Shown: positions 1-7,605 of the stretch, in pieces
How the letters are laid out: every line of letters starts with the position of its first letter
Position numbering within the stretch: the first letter of the stretch is position 1
Assembly: GCA_017989885.1 (NCBI GenBank)
Contig: JAGNPA010000020.1
Location: 1-12,249 of the forward strand
Direction: 5' to 3'
DNA: 12,249 nucleotides
Source: Aquabacterium sp.
Lineage (GTDB): Bacteria > Pseudomonadota > Gammaproteobacteria > Burkholderiales > Burkholderiaceae_C
The notes under the pieces: model-generated
What the model was told of the DNA's origin: nothing
What the model saw: only the letters and a program-made list of their open reading frames with translations
The model's database searches: none
Program-made: the position numbers and the translations under genes

Positions 1-206
1 TTGGCCTCGTGCATGGCGGCCTTGAAGCCCTTGTAGCGCTCCCAGTCGCAATAGGCTTTCTTGACGACGATGCTGCCTTTGAGCAGCAGGCGCTCGAGCA
101 CGCGCTTGATGTCGAACTTCTCGTAATTGGCATCGCGGACGCCGAGCGCGACGTTTTCGAAGTCGCAAAACAGCGCCATGCTGATGTGTTCAGGGGTGGA
201 AGCCAT
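1..206 (-). CDS. NYN domain protein (LabA/DUF88-like), partial
   Basis: N-terminal 68 residues of a protein whose 3' part lies beyond the left edge. It begins MASTPEHISMALFCDFENVA. The hydrophobic strand followed by CDFEN, with Asp15 and Asn18, is the first acidic motif of NYN domains, a PIN-like fold often acting as a metal-dependent ribonuclease (family knowledge). A Lys/Tyr-rich stretch (VVKKAYCDWERYKGFK) follows, also typical of LabA/DUF88 proteins. The start is the ATG at 206, preceded by AAGGA five bases upstream. An internal Met at residue 10 is a possible but less supported start. It is last in the block M48 protease-dusC-rbgA-NYN, 59 bases after rbgA. Family assignment is fairly secure; substrate and activity cannot be told from this fragment, and the later acidic residues are off the window. 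Confidence 0.85.
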   Translation of the reverse strand, partial: MASTPEHISMALFCDFENVALGVRDANYEKFDIKRVLERLLLKGSIVVKKAYCDWERYKGFKAAMHEA

Positions 207-265
207 GAAGGTCCTTGTGTGGGTGGATCAGGGAATGAGCCTCGGGCGGGTGGCCTCGGAAAGGC

Positions 266-1243
266 TCAAGCCTCATCGTCTTGATCGTTGTTGTGGTCGG
301 GCGCGGCGGTGGCCGGGCCCTTTTTCTTTTTCTGCAGGCGCGCGGCCTTCTTGCGCTGTCGCTCGACTTCCAGGGCGACTCCTTCGGCCCACCACACCTC
401 GAACTCTTCGGGAGATTCGAGGGTGATGCGGCCCAGGATGGCGCTGCGGAAGTCGTTGAGCACGATCTCGGATGCCTTGGTCAGGTTGACGCGGCCGCCG
501 CTCATGACGGCACCGCGCTTGCGCCCGATGAGTTCGAGCAACTCGTCGTCGTGCATGCCGGGAATGGCGCTGGCGTCGTCGAGCTTGTAGCGCGCAGCCA
601 GCAGTTCAGGATAAGGCCCTTTGAGGCGGCTGAGCAACTCCAGCGCCACCTCTTCTTCGTCGTAGGCGTTGCGGCCCACGGCGCCGCTGGCGGCCAGGTG
701 GTAGCCGCTGCGCTCGACCGTGATCTTGGGCCACAGCATGCCGGGCGTGTCGAACAGGTAGAAGTCGCTGGCCAGGTTGATGCGCTGCTCGATGCGCGTC
801 ACCCCGGCTTCGTCGCCGGTCTTGGCCGCTTTCTTGCCCACCAGCGTGTTCATCAAGGTGGACTTGCCCACGTTGGGGATGCCGCAGATCAGCACGCGCA
901 AAGGCTTGTCCATGCCGCCCCGGTTGGGGGCCAGTTCGCGGCAGGCCTTGATCAGGCGCTGGGCCGGTGCGGTGTCACTGGCGTCCAGCGCAATGGCGCG
1001 GGTGTCGGGCTGGGCGTTGTACCAGGCCAGCCAGGCCTCGGTGCGCACCGGGTCGGCCAGATCCTGCTTGTTGAGCACCTTGAGCTTGCGGCGATTGCCT
1101 GTGAGCTCGGCCAGCATGGGGTTGGCGCTGGAGCCGGGCAGACGGGCGTCGAGCAACTCGATCACCACGTCGATGTCCTTCATGCGCTCGGTGATGGCTT
1201 TTTTGGTCACATTCATGTGACCGGGGAACCATTGGATGGCCAT
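266..1243 (-). CDS. rbgA: Ribosome biogenesis GTPase RbgA/YlqF
   Basis: A 325-residue circularly permuted GTPase. The motif order is G4 before G1: NKQD at residues 58-61, the P-loop GIPNVGKST at 121-129, a switch-I GVTR near 147-150, and G3 DTPG at 165-168. The opening IQWFPGHMNVTKK matches the MQWFPGHMAKA-type N-terminus of RbgA/YlqF. In Bacillus subtilis this protein acts late in 50S assembly and binds the immature large subunit; the same role here is inferred. The C-terminal helical region (about 230-300) is the RNA-binding part. The chain ends in a Lys/Arg-rich stretch (RQRKKAARLQKKKK) and an acidic tail, making it longer than the roughly 282-residue Bacillus protein. It starts 27 bases after dusC, consistent with co-transcription. 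The Shine-Dalgarno is weak. Confidence 0.93.
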   Translation of the reverse strand: MAIQWFPGHMNVTKKAITERMKDIDVVIELLDARLPGSSANPMLAELTGNRRKLKVLNKQDLADPVRTEAWLAWYNAQPDTRAIALDASDTAPAQRLIKACRELAPNRGGMDKPLRVLICGIPNVGKSTLMNTLVGKKAAKTGDEAGVTRIEQRINLASDFYLFDTPGMLWPKITVERSGYHLAASGAVGRNAYDEEEVALELLSRLKGPYPELLAARYKLDDASAIPGMHDDELLELIGRKRGAVMSGGRVNLTKASEIVLNDFRSAILGRITLESPEEFEVWWAEGVALEVERQRKKAARLQKKKKGPATAAPDHNNDQDDEA

Positions 1244-1270
1244 CGGGCAGGGGCTTTCTTCTTGTGAGGT

Positions 1271-2254
1271 TCAGGCGGCGAGCCGGTCCTGGGGGTGCAG
1301 CGCGGTCAGGTGCGTCTGCATCCAGTCTGTCATCTGCCGTGAATCGGTGACCGTGCGCAGGGCCTGGTAAGCGATGTCGGCCTGAGGATAACGCCGCCGC
1401 AGGTAATTGAGCCATTGTTTCATGCGCCCGGTGCGCGCGCGCGGCTCGATGCGCGTTTGCACCAGCGTCCAGAACTGCCACAGCACCGGCTGCAGCGTGT
1501 CCCAGGTGGGCGCCGCCGACCCGGGCGTGAGCCCCTGGTCGACCAGGATCGCCAGGGCCAGACCCGGGTCGGCCACGATGCCGCGCCCCAGCATCAGGTC
1601 GGTGCAGCCCGACACCTCGATGCAGCGGCGTGCATCGGCCACGGTCCAGATCTCGCCATTGGCGACCACGGGGATGGCCACGCACGCCTTCACATCGGCG
1701 ATGCGCTCCCAGTAAGCCGGAGGGCGGTAGCCATCGGCCTTGGTGCGGGCGTGCACCACCAACTCGTCGGCACCGCCCTCGGCAATCGCGCGGGCACAGT
1801 CTTCGGCCTGGGCGTCGTCGTGAAACCCCAGGCGCATCTTGGCCGACACCGGCATGTCGGTGGGCACGGCACGGCGCACCTCGCGCACGATGCGGTGCAC
1901 GAGTTCGGGCTCCTGCAACAGCGCCGCGCCGCCCCCGTGGCGGTTGACCACCTTGGCCGGACAGCCGAAGTTCAGGTCGATCCCCGCTGGCCCCAGCGTG
2001 GCCAGGAAGGCCGCGTTGTCGGCCAGGCAGATGGGGTCGGAGCCCAGCAGTTGCGCGCGCACCGGCACGCCGGCCGATGTGCGGCTGCCCTGGCGCAATT
2101 CGGGGATGACGCGCACATAGGCCCGTTCGGGCAGCACGGCATCGGTGACGCGGATGAACTCGGACACGCAGCGGTCGAGCCCGCCCACCCGGGTCAGGGC
2201 ATCGCGCAGCGTGAAATCGAGCAGGCCCTCCATGGGCGCGAGCAGCAGGGCCAT
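1271..2254 (-). CDS. dusC: tRNA-dihydrouridine(16) synthase DusC
   Basis: A 327-residue FMN-dependent enzyme that reduces uridine in the tRNA D-loop with NADPH; position 16 is the DusC target in E. coli. The N-terminus MALLLAPMEGLLDFTLRD is the FMN-binding start of the TIM barrel. The catalytic cysteine is Cys98 in DLNFGCPAK. SAKMRLG (near 137-143), VVHARTK (166-172), VVANGEIW (196-203) and MLGRGI (221-226) are the remaining flavin and substrate strands. Closeness to DusC, rather than DusA or DusB, rests on the SEFIRV, QLLGSDP and GEIW segments and the end helix IKQWLSYLR-like MKQWLNYLRRRY. I chose the ATG at 2254 because the family begins there. An upstream in-frame start at 2320 would add 22 uncharacteristic residues and overlap the preceding gene. 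The gap to the M48 gene is 10 bases. Confidence 0.93.
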   Translation of the reverse strand: MALLLAPMEGLLDFTLRDALTRVGGLDRCVSEFIRVTDAVLPERAYVRVIPELRQGSRTSAGVPVRAQLLGSDPICLADNAAFLATLGPAGIDLNFGCPAKVVNRHGGGAALLQEPELVHRIVREVRRAVPTDMPVSAKMRLGFHDDAQAEDCARAIAEGGADELVVHARTKADGYRPPAYWERIADVKACVAIPVVANGEIWTVADARRCIEVSGCTDLMLGRGIVADPGLALAILVDQGLTPGSAAPTWDTLQPVLWQFWTLVQTRIEPRARTGRMKQWLNYLRRRYPQADIAYQALRTVTDSRQMTDWMQTHLTALHPQDRLAA

Positions 2255-2264
2255 GTCGGCAATT

Positions 2265-3605
2265 TTACTTCGCGTAGCCCCAGGCCTTGAGCCGGGTGTA
2301 GGCGTGCTGCGAGGCGTCACCGCTGCGCACCTGCTGCAGGTAGCGCGCGTAGTGCTGGGCCGCCGGCTCGCGCTGCCCCATGGCTTCGAGCGAAGCGCCT
2401 TTGAGGAAGGTCACGCCGCTGTCGCCCGGCAGCAGGCGGTCAAAGGTGTTGAGGGCCTGCAAGGCCGCCTGCGGCTTGCGCTGTTGCAGTGCCAGGGTGG
2501 CGGTCAGCTTGTGCGACTGGGCTTCTTGCGGGTAGATGCTGCGGGCGTTGTCGACATAGGCGATGGCATCGGCCGTCTTGCCCTGGGCCTGCAGGCACTG
2601 CGCCATGCGCAGGTTGGCCGCGTAGTCGCGCGGCGCCTGCTTCAGGGCCGTGCGGAACTGGCCGCTGGCCTCATCGAGCTTGCGGGCCGACATCGCGCTT
2701 TCACCCTTCTGGCAGGCCTGGATGGCGGGTTTGATCTGGCGCAGCGGGCTCGTGTTGTCCATGAAGCGCTCGCGCCGCACGGAGGCCTTGAGGCTGCTGG
2801 CGTAGGTGGTCTCGGCGGCGGCACGGGCGCGGTCACGACGCTCGCTGCTCATCGGGTGTGAGGAGAACATCGTGGCCAGCGTGGAGGGCGCTTCCTGCTC
2901 CTCCTGCACCAGCATCTGGTGCAGGCGCGTCATGCCGGTGGCCGGATAGCCGGCTTGCACCATGTAAGCCTGACCGAGCGCATCGGCTTCATGCTCGTTG
3001 CTGCGCGAGTAATTGGCCAGCAGCGCGCTGGCCCCGACCTGGCTGCCCAGGCCGATCAAGGGCGCCCAGCCTGAATTCTGTGCGGCGGCGTTCACGCCCA
3101 CCAGCACGGTTTGCGCGATCATGGTCTGCCCCTGGCGTTGCGCCGAGTGGCGGGCGTTCACATGGCCCAGTTCATGGCCCAGCAGGGCGGCCAGCTGGGC
3201 CTCGTCGTCCATGTCCACCATGATGCCGCGCGTCACGCCCATGGCGCCACCCGGGAAGGTGTAGGCGTTCACGTAGTTGGCGTTGAGCACCCGGTAGGAG
3301 TAGGGCATGTTCGGGCGGTGGCTGAGGGCGTCCAGGCGCTGGCCGATCTCGCTCACGTAGGCATTGACCTGTCCGTTCTGGATGGCGCCCAGATCCTGCG
3401 AGAACTGGTGCGGGGCCTGCTGTTGGTCGATGGCCGCTTCCTGCGCCTCGCTCATGCCCACCAGAATGCGCTCGCCGGTCACGGGCGAGACCGCGCAACC
3501 CTGCAGTGAAACGGTGGCCGCGCCAAACAGCCAGATGGCGTCGCGGCGGCTGAGTCGGTTGCGGGCCAGTCGCTCGGCCAGGGCATGGGGATGCAGGTCA
3601 GACAT
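2265..3605 (-). CDS. M48 family metalloprotease with C-terminal helical repeats (BepA/YfgC-like lipoprotein)
   Basis: A 446-residue zinc protease with the layout of E. coli BepA (YfgC), which repairs or degrades stalled outer-membrane proteins such as LptD (role here inferred). HELGH at 144-148 gives His144, Glu145 and His148. EHEAD provides the likely third zinc ligand Glu206. His250 in SSHPMSSERR corresponds to the regulatory His switch of BepA. From about residue 290 the chain is helical and TPR-like (KLDEASGQFRTALKQAPRDY, then KTADAIAYVDNARSIYP). The N-terminus has SRR at 19-21, a hydrophobic stretch, and LQGC with Cys37, which suggests a lipoprotein signal that might use Tat. The ATG at 3605 is preferred; a GTG at 3620 would add five residues. 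It heads the minus-strand block. Whether it is BepA or another M48-TPR paralogue is unsettled. Confidence 0.9.
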   Translation of the reverse strand: MSDLHPHALAERLARNRLSRRDAIWLFGAATVSLQGCAVSPVTGERILVGMSEAQEAAIDQQQAPHQFSQDLGAIQNGQVNAYVSEIGQRLDALSHRPNMPYSYRVLNANYVNAYTFPGGAMGVTRGIMVDMDDEAQLAALLGHELGHVNARHSAQRQGQTMIAQTVLVGVNAAAQNSGWAPLIGLGSQVGASALLANYSRSNEHEADALGQAYMVQAGYPATGMTRLHQMLVQEEQEAPSTLATMFSSHPMSSERRDRARAAAETTYASSLKASVRRERFMDNTSPLRQIKPAIQACQKGESAMSARKLDEASGQFRTALKQAPRDYAANLRMAQCLQAQGKTADAIAYVDNARSIYPQEAQSHKLTATLALQQRKPQAALQALNTFDRLLPGDSGVTFLKGASLEAMGQREPAAQHYARYLQQVRSGDASQHAYTRLKAWGYAK

Positions 3606-3710
3606 GGTCGCAATGCTCACAAAACAGGATTTTGAGGGAGAAAAACCGGGGCGGGGCGGCTAGGATGACAAGGTTTGGATCACGCTGATTTTGCTGTACC
3701 TTGAGCTCAC
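3606..3710. promoter_or_regulatory. Divergent intergenic region between the M48 protease and HDOD genes
   Basis: These 105 bases must hold promoters for both directions. A TTGTCA hexamer on the minus strand resembles a -35 box, but no good -10 lies at the expected distance. On the plus strand TTGGAT and TACCTT are 16 bases apart, each matching consensus at only three of six positions. The interval also has a G-rich run (GGGGCGGGGCGG). The role is inferred from gene orientation, and no precise promoter is claimed. Confidence 0.4.
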
Positions 3711-4592
3711 ATGACTTCCGCCCCGACCGCCACGCGCACCAGTGACATTCTGCTGGAACTGGACAGCGTCCGCAAAAGCGGCCCCTTGCAGCACATTGTC
3801 ATCCCGCCGTGCCCGGAACTGCTGGCCCGACTGCAGCACGTGATGGCCGAGGCCGAGCCTGACCTCAACGAGGTGGCGCGCATCGCCTCCAGCGACGTGG
3901 CCATGTCGGCCACCCTGCTGCGCTGCGCCAACAGCCCGGTGTACGCCAAGGGGCAGCCGGTGCAGACCATCGGTCAGGCCATGAACCTGCTGGGCCTGGA
4001 CGAAACCGCCACGGTCATGACGCGCTTTCTGGCCCAGCGCGCCATCCGCGTCAATCACCCGGCCTTGCAGCGCTTTTGGGAGCGATCGGCCAAGCGGGCC
4101 GTGGCCATGGCCTTCATGGCGCGGCACCTGCCAGGCATGTCCGCCGACGTGGCGCACACCTACGGCCTGTTCTGTCATGTGGGCCTGCCCGTGATGGTGC
4201 AAAGCCTCAAGGGCTACCCCTCCACCATGGTGGAAGCGGCGGCGCGCATCGACCGCTCCTACGTGGCCACCGAAAACGCCAACCACCGCACCGACCACGC
4301 CGTGGTGGGCGGGCTGGTGGCCCGCGTGTGGCGCCTCTCGCCCACGGTGGCTGCCGCCATTCGTCTGCACCACGACCTGGATGCCTTGGGCGAGGGCCGC
4401 ATCGACCCGGATGTGCAGGCGCTCATCGCGGTGGGTTTGCTGGCCGAGTTCCTGATGCGACGTCACGAGGGCCTGGACCAGGATGTGGACTGGCACCACC
4501 ACGGTGAAGCGGCGCTTCGCTGGCTGGACCTGCCCATGGAAGAGTTGTTGAGCTGGGAAGACGAAGTGCGAGACAGTCTCGATATCATTTGA
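3711..4592 (+). CDS. HDOD domain-containing protein
   Basis: A 293-residue protein made almost entirely of an HDOD domain, a non-catalytic relative of HD phosphohydrolases found in bacterial signalling and regulatory proteins. The segment from IPPCPELLARL (31-41) through VARIASSDVAMSATLLRCANSPVY (about 55-78) and TIGQAMNLLGLD (86-97) is the typical HDOD N-half. The position that would be the HD pair reads GLFCHVGLPVM (152-162), so the Asp after His is lost. HAVVGGLVARVWRLSP (196-211) and IRLHHD (217-222) follow the HDOD C-half. No GGDEF, EAL or receiver domain is fused. The Shine-Dalgarno is weak; the ATG at 3711 is the first in frame near the family start. The DUF808 gene follows 42 bases later on the same strand. 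The signalling partner is unknown. Confidence 0.88.
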   Translation: MTSAPTATRTSDILLELDSVRKSGPLQHIVIPPCPELLARLQHVMAEAEPDLNEVARIASSDVAMSATLLRCANSPVYAKGQPVQTIGQAMNLLGLDETATVMTRFLAQRAIRVNHPALQRFWERSAKRAVAMAFMARHLPGMSADVAHTYGLFCHVGLPVMVQSLKGYPSTMVEAAARIDRSYVATENANHRTDHAVVGGLVARVWRLSPTVAAAIRLHHDLDALGEGRIDPDVQALIAVGLLAEFLMRRHEGLDQDVDWHHHGEAALRWLDLPMEELLSWEDEVRDSLDII

Positions 4593-4634
4593 GCTCTGCG
4601 TGCGCACCTTCTTTTTGAACGAGAACTCACCCTC

Positions 4635-5573
4635 ATGGCCGGAACCAGCTTGCTCCTTTTGATCGATGACATCACCCTGATGCTCGATGACGTGGCGGCC
4701 ATGTCCAAACTGGCCGCCAAAAAGACCGCTGGGGTGCTGGGCGACGATCTGGCCCTCAATGCCCAGCAGGTCACTGGCATCCGTGCCGAGCGCGAGCTGC
4801 CGGTCGTGTGGGCCGTGGCCAAGGGCTCGGCGCGCAACAAGGTCATCCTGGTGCCGGCGGCCCTGGCCATCAGCGCCTGGCTGCCTGTGGCTGTCACCCC
4901 CTTGCTGATGATTGGCGGAGCCTACCTGTGCTTCGAAGGCGTGGAGAAGCTGGCTCACCCTCTGCTGCACGGCCCCGATGAAGAAGTGGCCCACCACGAG
5001 GCGCTCAGCGCCGCGCTGAAGGACGAATCGGTGGACCTGGTGGCCTTCGAGCGCGACAAGATCCAGGGCGCCGTGCGCACCGATTTCATCCTCTCGGCCG
5101 AGATCGTGGCCATCACGCTGGGCACGGTCACCGCGGCGCCGTTCACGCAACAGGTGCTGGTGCTGTCTGGCGTGGCCTTGCTGGTCACGGTAGGCGTCTA
5201 TGGCCTGGTCGCCGCCATCGTGAAGATGGATGACGTGGGCTTGCACCTGCAACAGCGTGGCGGGGCCGTGAAGGCGGCCATCGGTCGCGGCTTGCTGGCC
5301 GCCGCGCCGGTGATGATGAAGACCTTGTCTGTGGTGGGCACCGCCGCGATGTTCCTGGTGGGCGGCGGCATCGTGCTGCACGGTCTGCCGGGTGCCCATG
5401 ACGTGATTCACCACTGGGCCCAGGCTGCAGGCACCGTGCCCGGCGTGGGCGGTGTGCTGGAGGTGATCACCCCCACCGTGCTCGACGGGGTGGGCGGGGT
5501 GATCGTGGGCGCCGTGACCCTGGCTGTGGTGACGCTGGGGCAGCGCCTGTGGCGCGCGGTCCGGCGCAGCTGA
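4635..5573 (+). CDS. DUF808 family membrane protein (YedI-like)
   Basis: A 312-residue inner-membrane protein of the DUF808/YedI family; its function is not established. The N-terminus [20 protein letters not shown] is diagnostic, followed by [19 protein letters not shown]. The segment [18 protein letters not shown] (68-84) begins the first membrane region. Further hydrophobic stretches lie at about 86-100, 152-165, 173-196, 217-250 and 283-302. [11 protein letters not shown] (97-106) and a soluble acidic loop (113-145) are also typical of the family. Its length is close to the approximately 305 residues of E. coli YedI. It may be co-transcribed with the HDOD gene 42 bases upstream, and it converges on the ParA gene with a 48-base gap. 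The ribosome binding site is poor (GAGAA about nine bases before the ATG). Confidence 0.9.
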   Translation: MAGTSLLLLIDDITLMLDDVAAMSKLAAKKTAGVLGDDLALNAQQVTGIRAERELPVVWAVAKGSARNKVILVPAALAISAWLPVAVTPLLMIGGAYLCFEGVEKLAHPLLHGPDEEVAHHEALSAALKDESVDLVAFERDKIQGAVRTDFILSAEIVAITLGTVTAAPFTQQVLVLSGVALLVTVGVYGLVAAIVKMDDVGLHLQQRGGAVKAAIGRGLLAAAPVMMKTLSVVGTAAMFLVGGGIVLHGLPGAHDVIHHWAQAAGTVPGVGGVLEVITPTVLDGVGGVIVGAVTLAVVTLGQRLWRAVRRS

Positions 5574-5596
5574 GGCTCAAGTCGAAACAGCCTCAG
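5570..5596. terminator. Inverted repeat at the DUF808/ParA convergent junction
   Basis: CTGAGGCT (5570-5577) and AGCCTCAG (5589-5596) form a perfect 8-bp stem with an 11-base loop, overlapping the DUF808 stop codon. A second weaker repeat, GGTCTGAG and CTCAGTCC around 5606-5628, has one mismatch and reaches into the ParA stop. There is no T run on either strand, so intrinsic termination is plausible but unproven. The position between two converging genes is the main support. Confidence 0.4.
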
Positions 5597-5621
5597 CCCA
5601 GTCTGGTCTGAGCGAAGCGAC

Positions 5622-6398
5622 TCAGTCCGCCTGGGCGGCCAGGGCGTCGTGCAGCGCGATCATCTCCAGGGTCAGCTTGTGGCGGGCATCCAGGTGGATC
5701 ATGGGGCGCGCCTGCTGGTGTGATTCCTTGATCTTCACCGAGCTGCTCAGATAGGGCTGCAGCACGGGCAGGCCCTCGTCGATCAACTCCTGCACGAGCT
5801 TTTGCGGCAGGCTGGCACGCGGCTGGAACTGGTTGACCACGATGCCGGCCACCTGCAACTCGTCGTTGTGGTCGGCACGGATCTCCTGCACGTTGTCGAG
5901 CAAGGTGTAGAGCGCCCGGCGCGAGAAATCGTCGCAGTCAAACGGAATCAGGCACCCTTGTGCCGCGATCAAGGCCGAGCGCGTGTAGAAGTTCAGCGCG
6001 GGCGGCGTGTCGATGTAGATGCGGTCGTAGGTGCCTGCCAGTTCGACCAAGGCATCCCGCAGCTTGTAGATCTTGTAGCGCGATTCGAGCTTGCTGTGCA
6101 GCTCGTCCAGACTGGGGTGCGAGGGCATCACATCCAGCCGGTCCCACGGGGTGCCCACCACATAGTCTTCGGCGCCCTTGGGGCGGGCGCTGAACTTGAG
6201 TGTCTGGTCAAAGAACTCGGCGGCGCTGACCGTGGCGTCTTCCTGCGGCCCCCCCAGCAGGTACTGCGTGGAGTTGCCCTGCGGGTCCAGGTCAATGACC
6301 AGGGTGCGCAGGCCCTGTGCGGCGCTGATGGCGGCCAGGTTGCAGGTGATGGTGGACTTGCCCACTCCACCCTTCTGGTTGAAGACGACGTAACGCAT
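5622..6398 (-). CDS. ParA family ATPase, orphan
   Basis: A 258-residue ParA/MinD-superfamily ATPase. It has the deviant Walker A motif KGGVGKST at 9-16 with the signature Lys9, IDLDPQGNST (35-44) as switch I/A', and the Walker B/switch II segment IYIDTPPAL (127-135). The ATG at 6398 is chosen because MRYVVFNQKGG is the family start and AAGGGA lies eight bases upstream. A longer in-frame start at 6449 adds 17 residues unlike the family. No ParB, parS-like site or helix-turn-helix domain is present, so this is not a complete partition system. Such orphan ATPases position cargoes such as chemoreceptor arrays or microcompartments in other bacteria; the cargo here is unknown. It follows minE on the same strand after a 97-base spacer containing a terminator-like hairpin, so it probably has its own promoter. 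Confidence 0.92.
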   Translation of the reverse strand: MRYVVFNQKGGVGKSTITCNLAAISAAQGLRTLVIDLDPQGNSTQYLLGGPQEDATVSAAEFFDQTLKFSARPKGAEDYVVGTPWDRLDVMPSHPSLDELHSKLESRYKIYKLRDALVELAGTYDRIYIDTPPALNFYTRSALIAAQGCLIPFDCDDFSRRALYTLLDNVQEIRADHNDELQVAGIVVNQFQPRASLPQKLVQELIDEGLPVLQPYLSSSVKIKESHQQARPMIHLDARHKLTLEMIALHDALAAQAD

Positions 6399-6454
6399 GA
6401 CCCGAATCCCTTGTGACGCAATGACAGCGTCTATTGTGCACCGCAACAAGATCA

Positions 6455-6487
6455 GGGGCGACTGCCGGAAACCCCGGCCGTCGCCCT
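6455..6487 (-). terminator. Terminator-like hairpin downstream of minE
   Basis: GGGCGAC (6456-6462) pairs with GTCGCCC (6480-6486). Inside it GCCGG (64-68 of that hundred) pairs with CCGGC (6474-6478), with a single mismatch between the stems and a five-base loop. It begins about nine bases after the minE stop. On the minus-strand transcript the stem is followed by CTGATCTTGTTG, which is T-enriched but not a classical T run. It is the strongest hairpin I found, and it would close the minCDE transcript before ParA. Confidence 0.6.
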
Positions 6488-6495
6488 CCGTGCCG

Positions 6496-6756
6496 TCAGC
6501 GGTTGCCTTCGGGCAGTTCGATCTTCACTTCCAGCACTTCCAGGTTGTCCTGGCGCTCCATCGACACCTTGATGTCATCCGGATTGATGGACACGTACTT
6601 GGAAATGACCGCCACCAGTTCGCGCTGCAGATCGGGCAGGTAGGTGGGGCTGGCCGAGCGGCCGTTGCGCTCGTGCGCGAGGATCAGCTGAAGGCGTTCC
6701 TTGGCCACGGTGGCCGTCTGCTTCTTCTCGCCGAGGAAAAAGTTGAGGAATCCCAT
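6496..6756 (-). CDS. minE: Cell division topological specificity factor MinE
   Basis: An 86-residue MinE. The N-terminus [22 protein letters not shown] is the membrane-targeting and anti-MinCD region, with the conserved [13 protein letters not shown] helix/strand that contacts Min[18 protein letters not shown] and [21 protein letters not shown] form the dimeric topological-specificity domain. MinE stimulates MinD ATP hydrolysis and limits MinCD inhibition to the cell poles. The ATG at 6756 reproduces the family N-terminus. A GTG at 6765 overlapping the minD stop would add three residues, but it sits only three bases from GGAGG. The gap to minD is five bases, so translation is likely coupled. 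Its length matches E. coli MinE (88 residues). Confidence 0.96.
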   Translation of the reverse strand: MGFLNFFLGEKKQTATVAKERLQLILAHERNGRSASPTYLPDLQRELVAVISKYVSINPDDIKVSMERQDNLEVLEVKIELPEGNR

Positions 6757-6761
6757 GGCGC

Positions 6762-7577
6762 TCACTTGCCTCCGAACAGTCGTTTGAAGAAACCGGGCTT
6801 CTCGGCCTCGACGAATCGCAGTGGCTTGTCCTGGCCCATGAAACGGTCGATCACGTCGCTGTAGGCCTCGGCCACATCGCTGCCCTTCATGTAGATGGCG
6901 GGCACGCCCTGGTTGGAGGCGTTCAGCACGGTCTCCGACTCAGGGATCACGCCGATCAGCTTGACCTTGAGGATGTCGTGCACGTCGTCGAGCGACAGCA
7001 TCTGACCGCCTTCGACCCGGTTGGGGTTGTAGCGGGTGATCAGCAGGTGTTCCTTGATCGGATCGGCACCTTCCTGCGCACGGCGGGTCTTGCTGTTGAG
7101 CATGCCCAGGATGCGGTCGGAGTCGCGCACCGACGAGACTTCGGGGTTGGTCACCACGATGGCCTCATCGGCAAAGTGCATGGCCATCAGCGCACCGGTT
7201 TCGATGCCGGCGGGCGAGTCGCACACGATGTACTCGAAGTCCATCTTCTCGAGGTCACGCAGCACCTTCTCGACCCCTTCCTCCGTCAGCGCTTCCTTGT
7301 CGCGCGTTTGCGAGGCGGCCAGGATGAACAGGTTCTCGCACTGCTTGTCCTTGATGAGGGCCTGGTTGAGGTTGGCTTCGCCCTGGATCACGTTGATCAG
7401 GTCGTACACCACACGGCGCTCGCAACCCATGATCAGGTCGAGGTTGCGCAGGCCGACGTCGAAGTCGATGACGGCGGTCTTGTGGCCGCGCATTGCGAGG
7501 CCGGATGCAAAGCTGGCGCTGGTAGTTGTCTTGCCAACGCCTCCCTTGCCGGAGGTCACCACGATGATCTTGGCCAT
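6762..7577 (-). CDS. minD: Septum site-determining protein MinD
   Basis: A 271-residue membrane-associated ATPase (E. coli MinD has 270). [19 protein letters not shown] carries the deviant Walker A at 11-18. [16 protein letters not shown] is the A'/switch I strand and [16 protein letters not shown] is Walker B/switch II. The C-terminal [12 protein letters not shown] is the amphipathic helix that binds membrane when ATP is bound. It recruits MinC and oscillates with MinE. The ATG at 7577 was chosen because it fits the family start and has AAAGGA nine bases upstream. The in-frame extension up to 7640 would overlap the end of minC and is not family-like. It lies 28 bases after minC. Confidence 0.97.
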   Translation of the reverse strand: MAKIIVVTSGKGGVGKTTTSASFASGLAMRGHKTAVIDFDVGLRNLDLIMGCERRVVYDLINVIQGEANLNQALIKDKQCENLFILAASQTRDKEALTEEGVEKVLRDLEKMDFEYIVCDSPAGIETGALMAMHFADEAIVVTNPEVSSVRDSDRILGMLNSKTRRAQEGADPIKEHLLITRYNPNRVEGGQMLSLDDVHDILKVKLIGVIPESETVLNASNQGVPAIYMKGSDVAEAYSDVIDRFMGQDKPLRFVEAEKPGFFKRLFGGK

Positions 7578-7605
7578 GTCTGGCGGTCCTTTCAGATGCG
7601 AGTAA

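Noticed and set aside
236..268. Inverted repeat TGAGCCT/AGGCTCA over the rbgA stop codon as a terminator or attenuator
   Set aside because: Only seven pairs with a 19-base loop and no T run; the NYN gene follows on the same strand, so it may be chance.
281..1267. A 328-residue plus-strand frame opposite rbgA
   Set aside because: It mirrors rbgA almost exactly and has no recognisable domain, while rbgA carries all GTPase motifs.
3660..5414. A 584-residue open frame on the minus strand across the HDOD and DUF808 genes
   Set aside because: It is antisense to two genes with clear family matches, and its His/Gln/Gly/Arg-rich composition is typical of antisense frames in GC-rich DNA.
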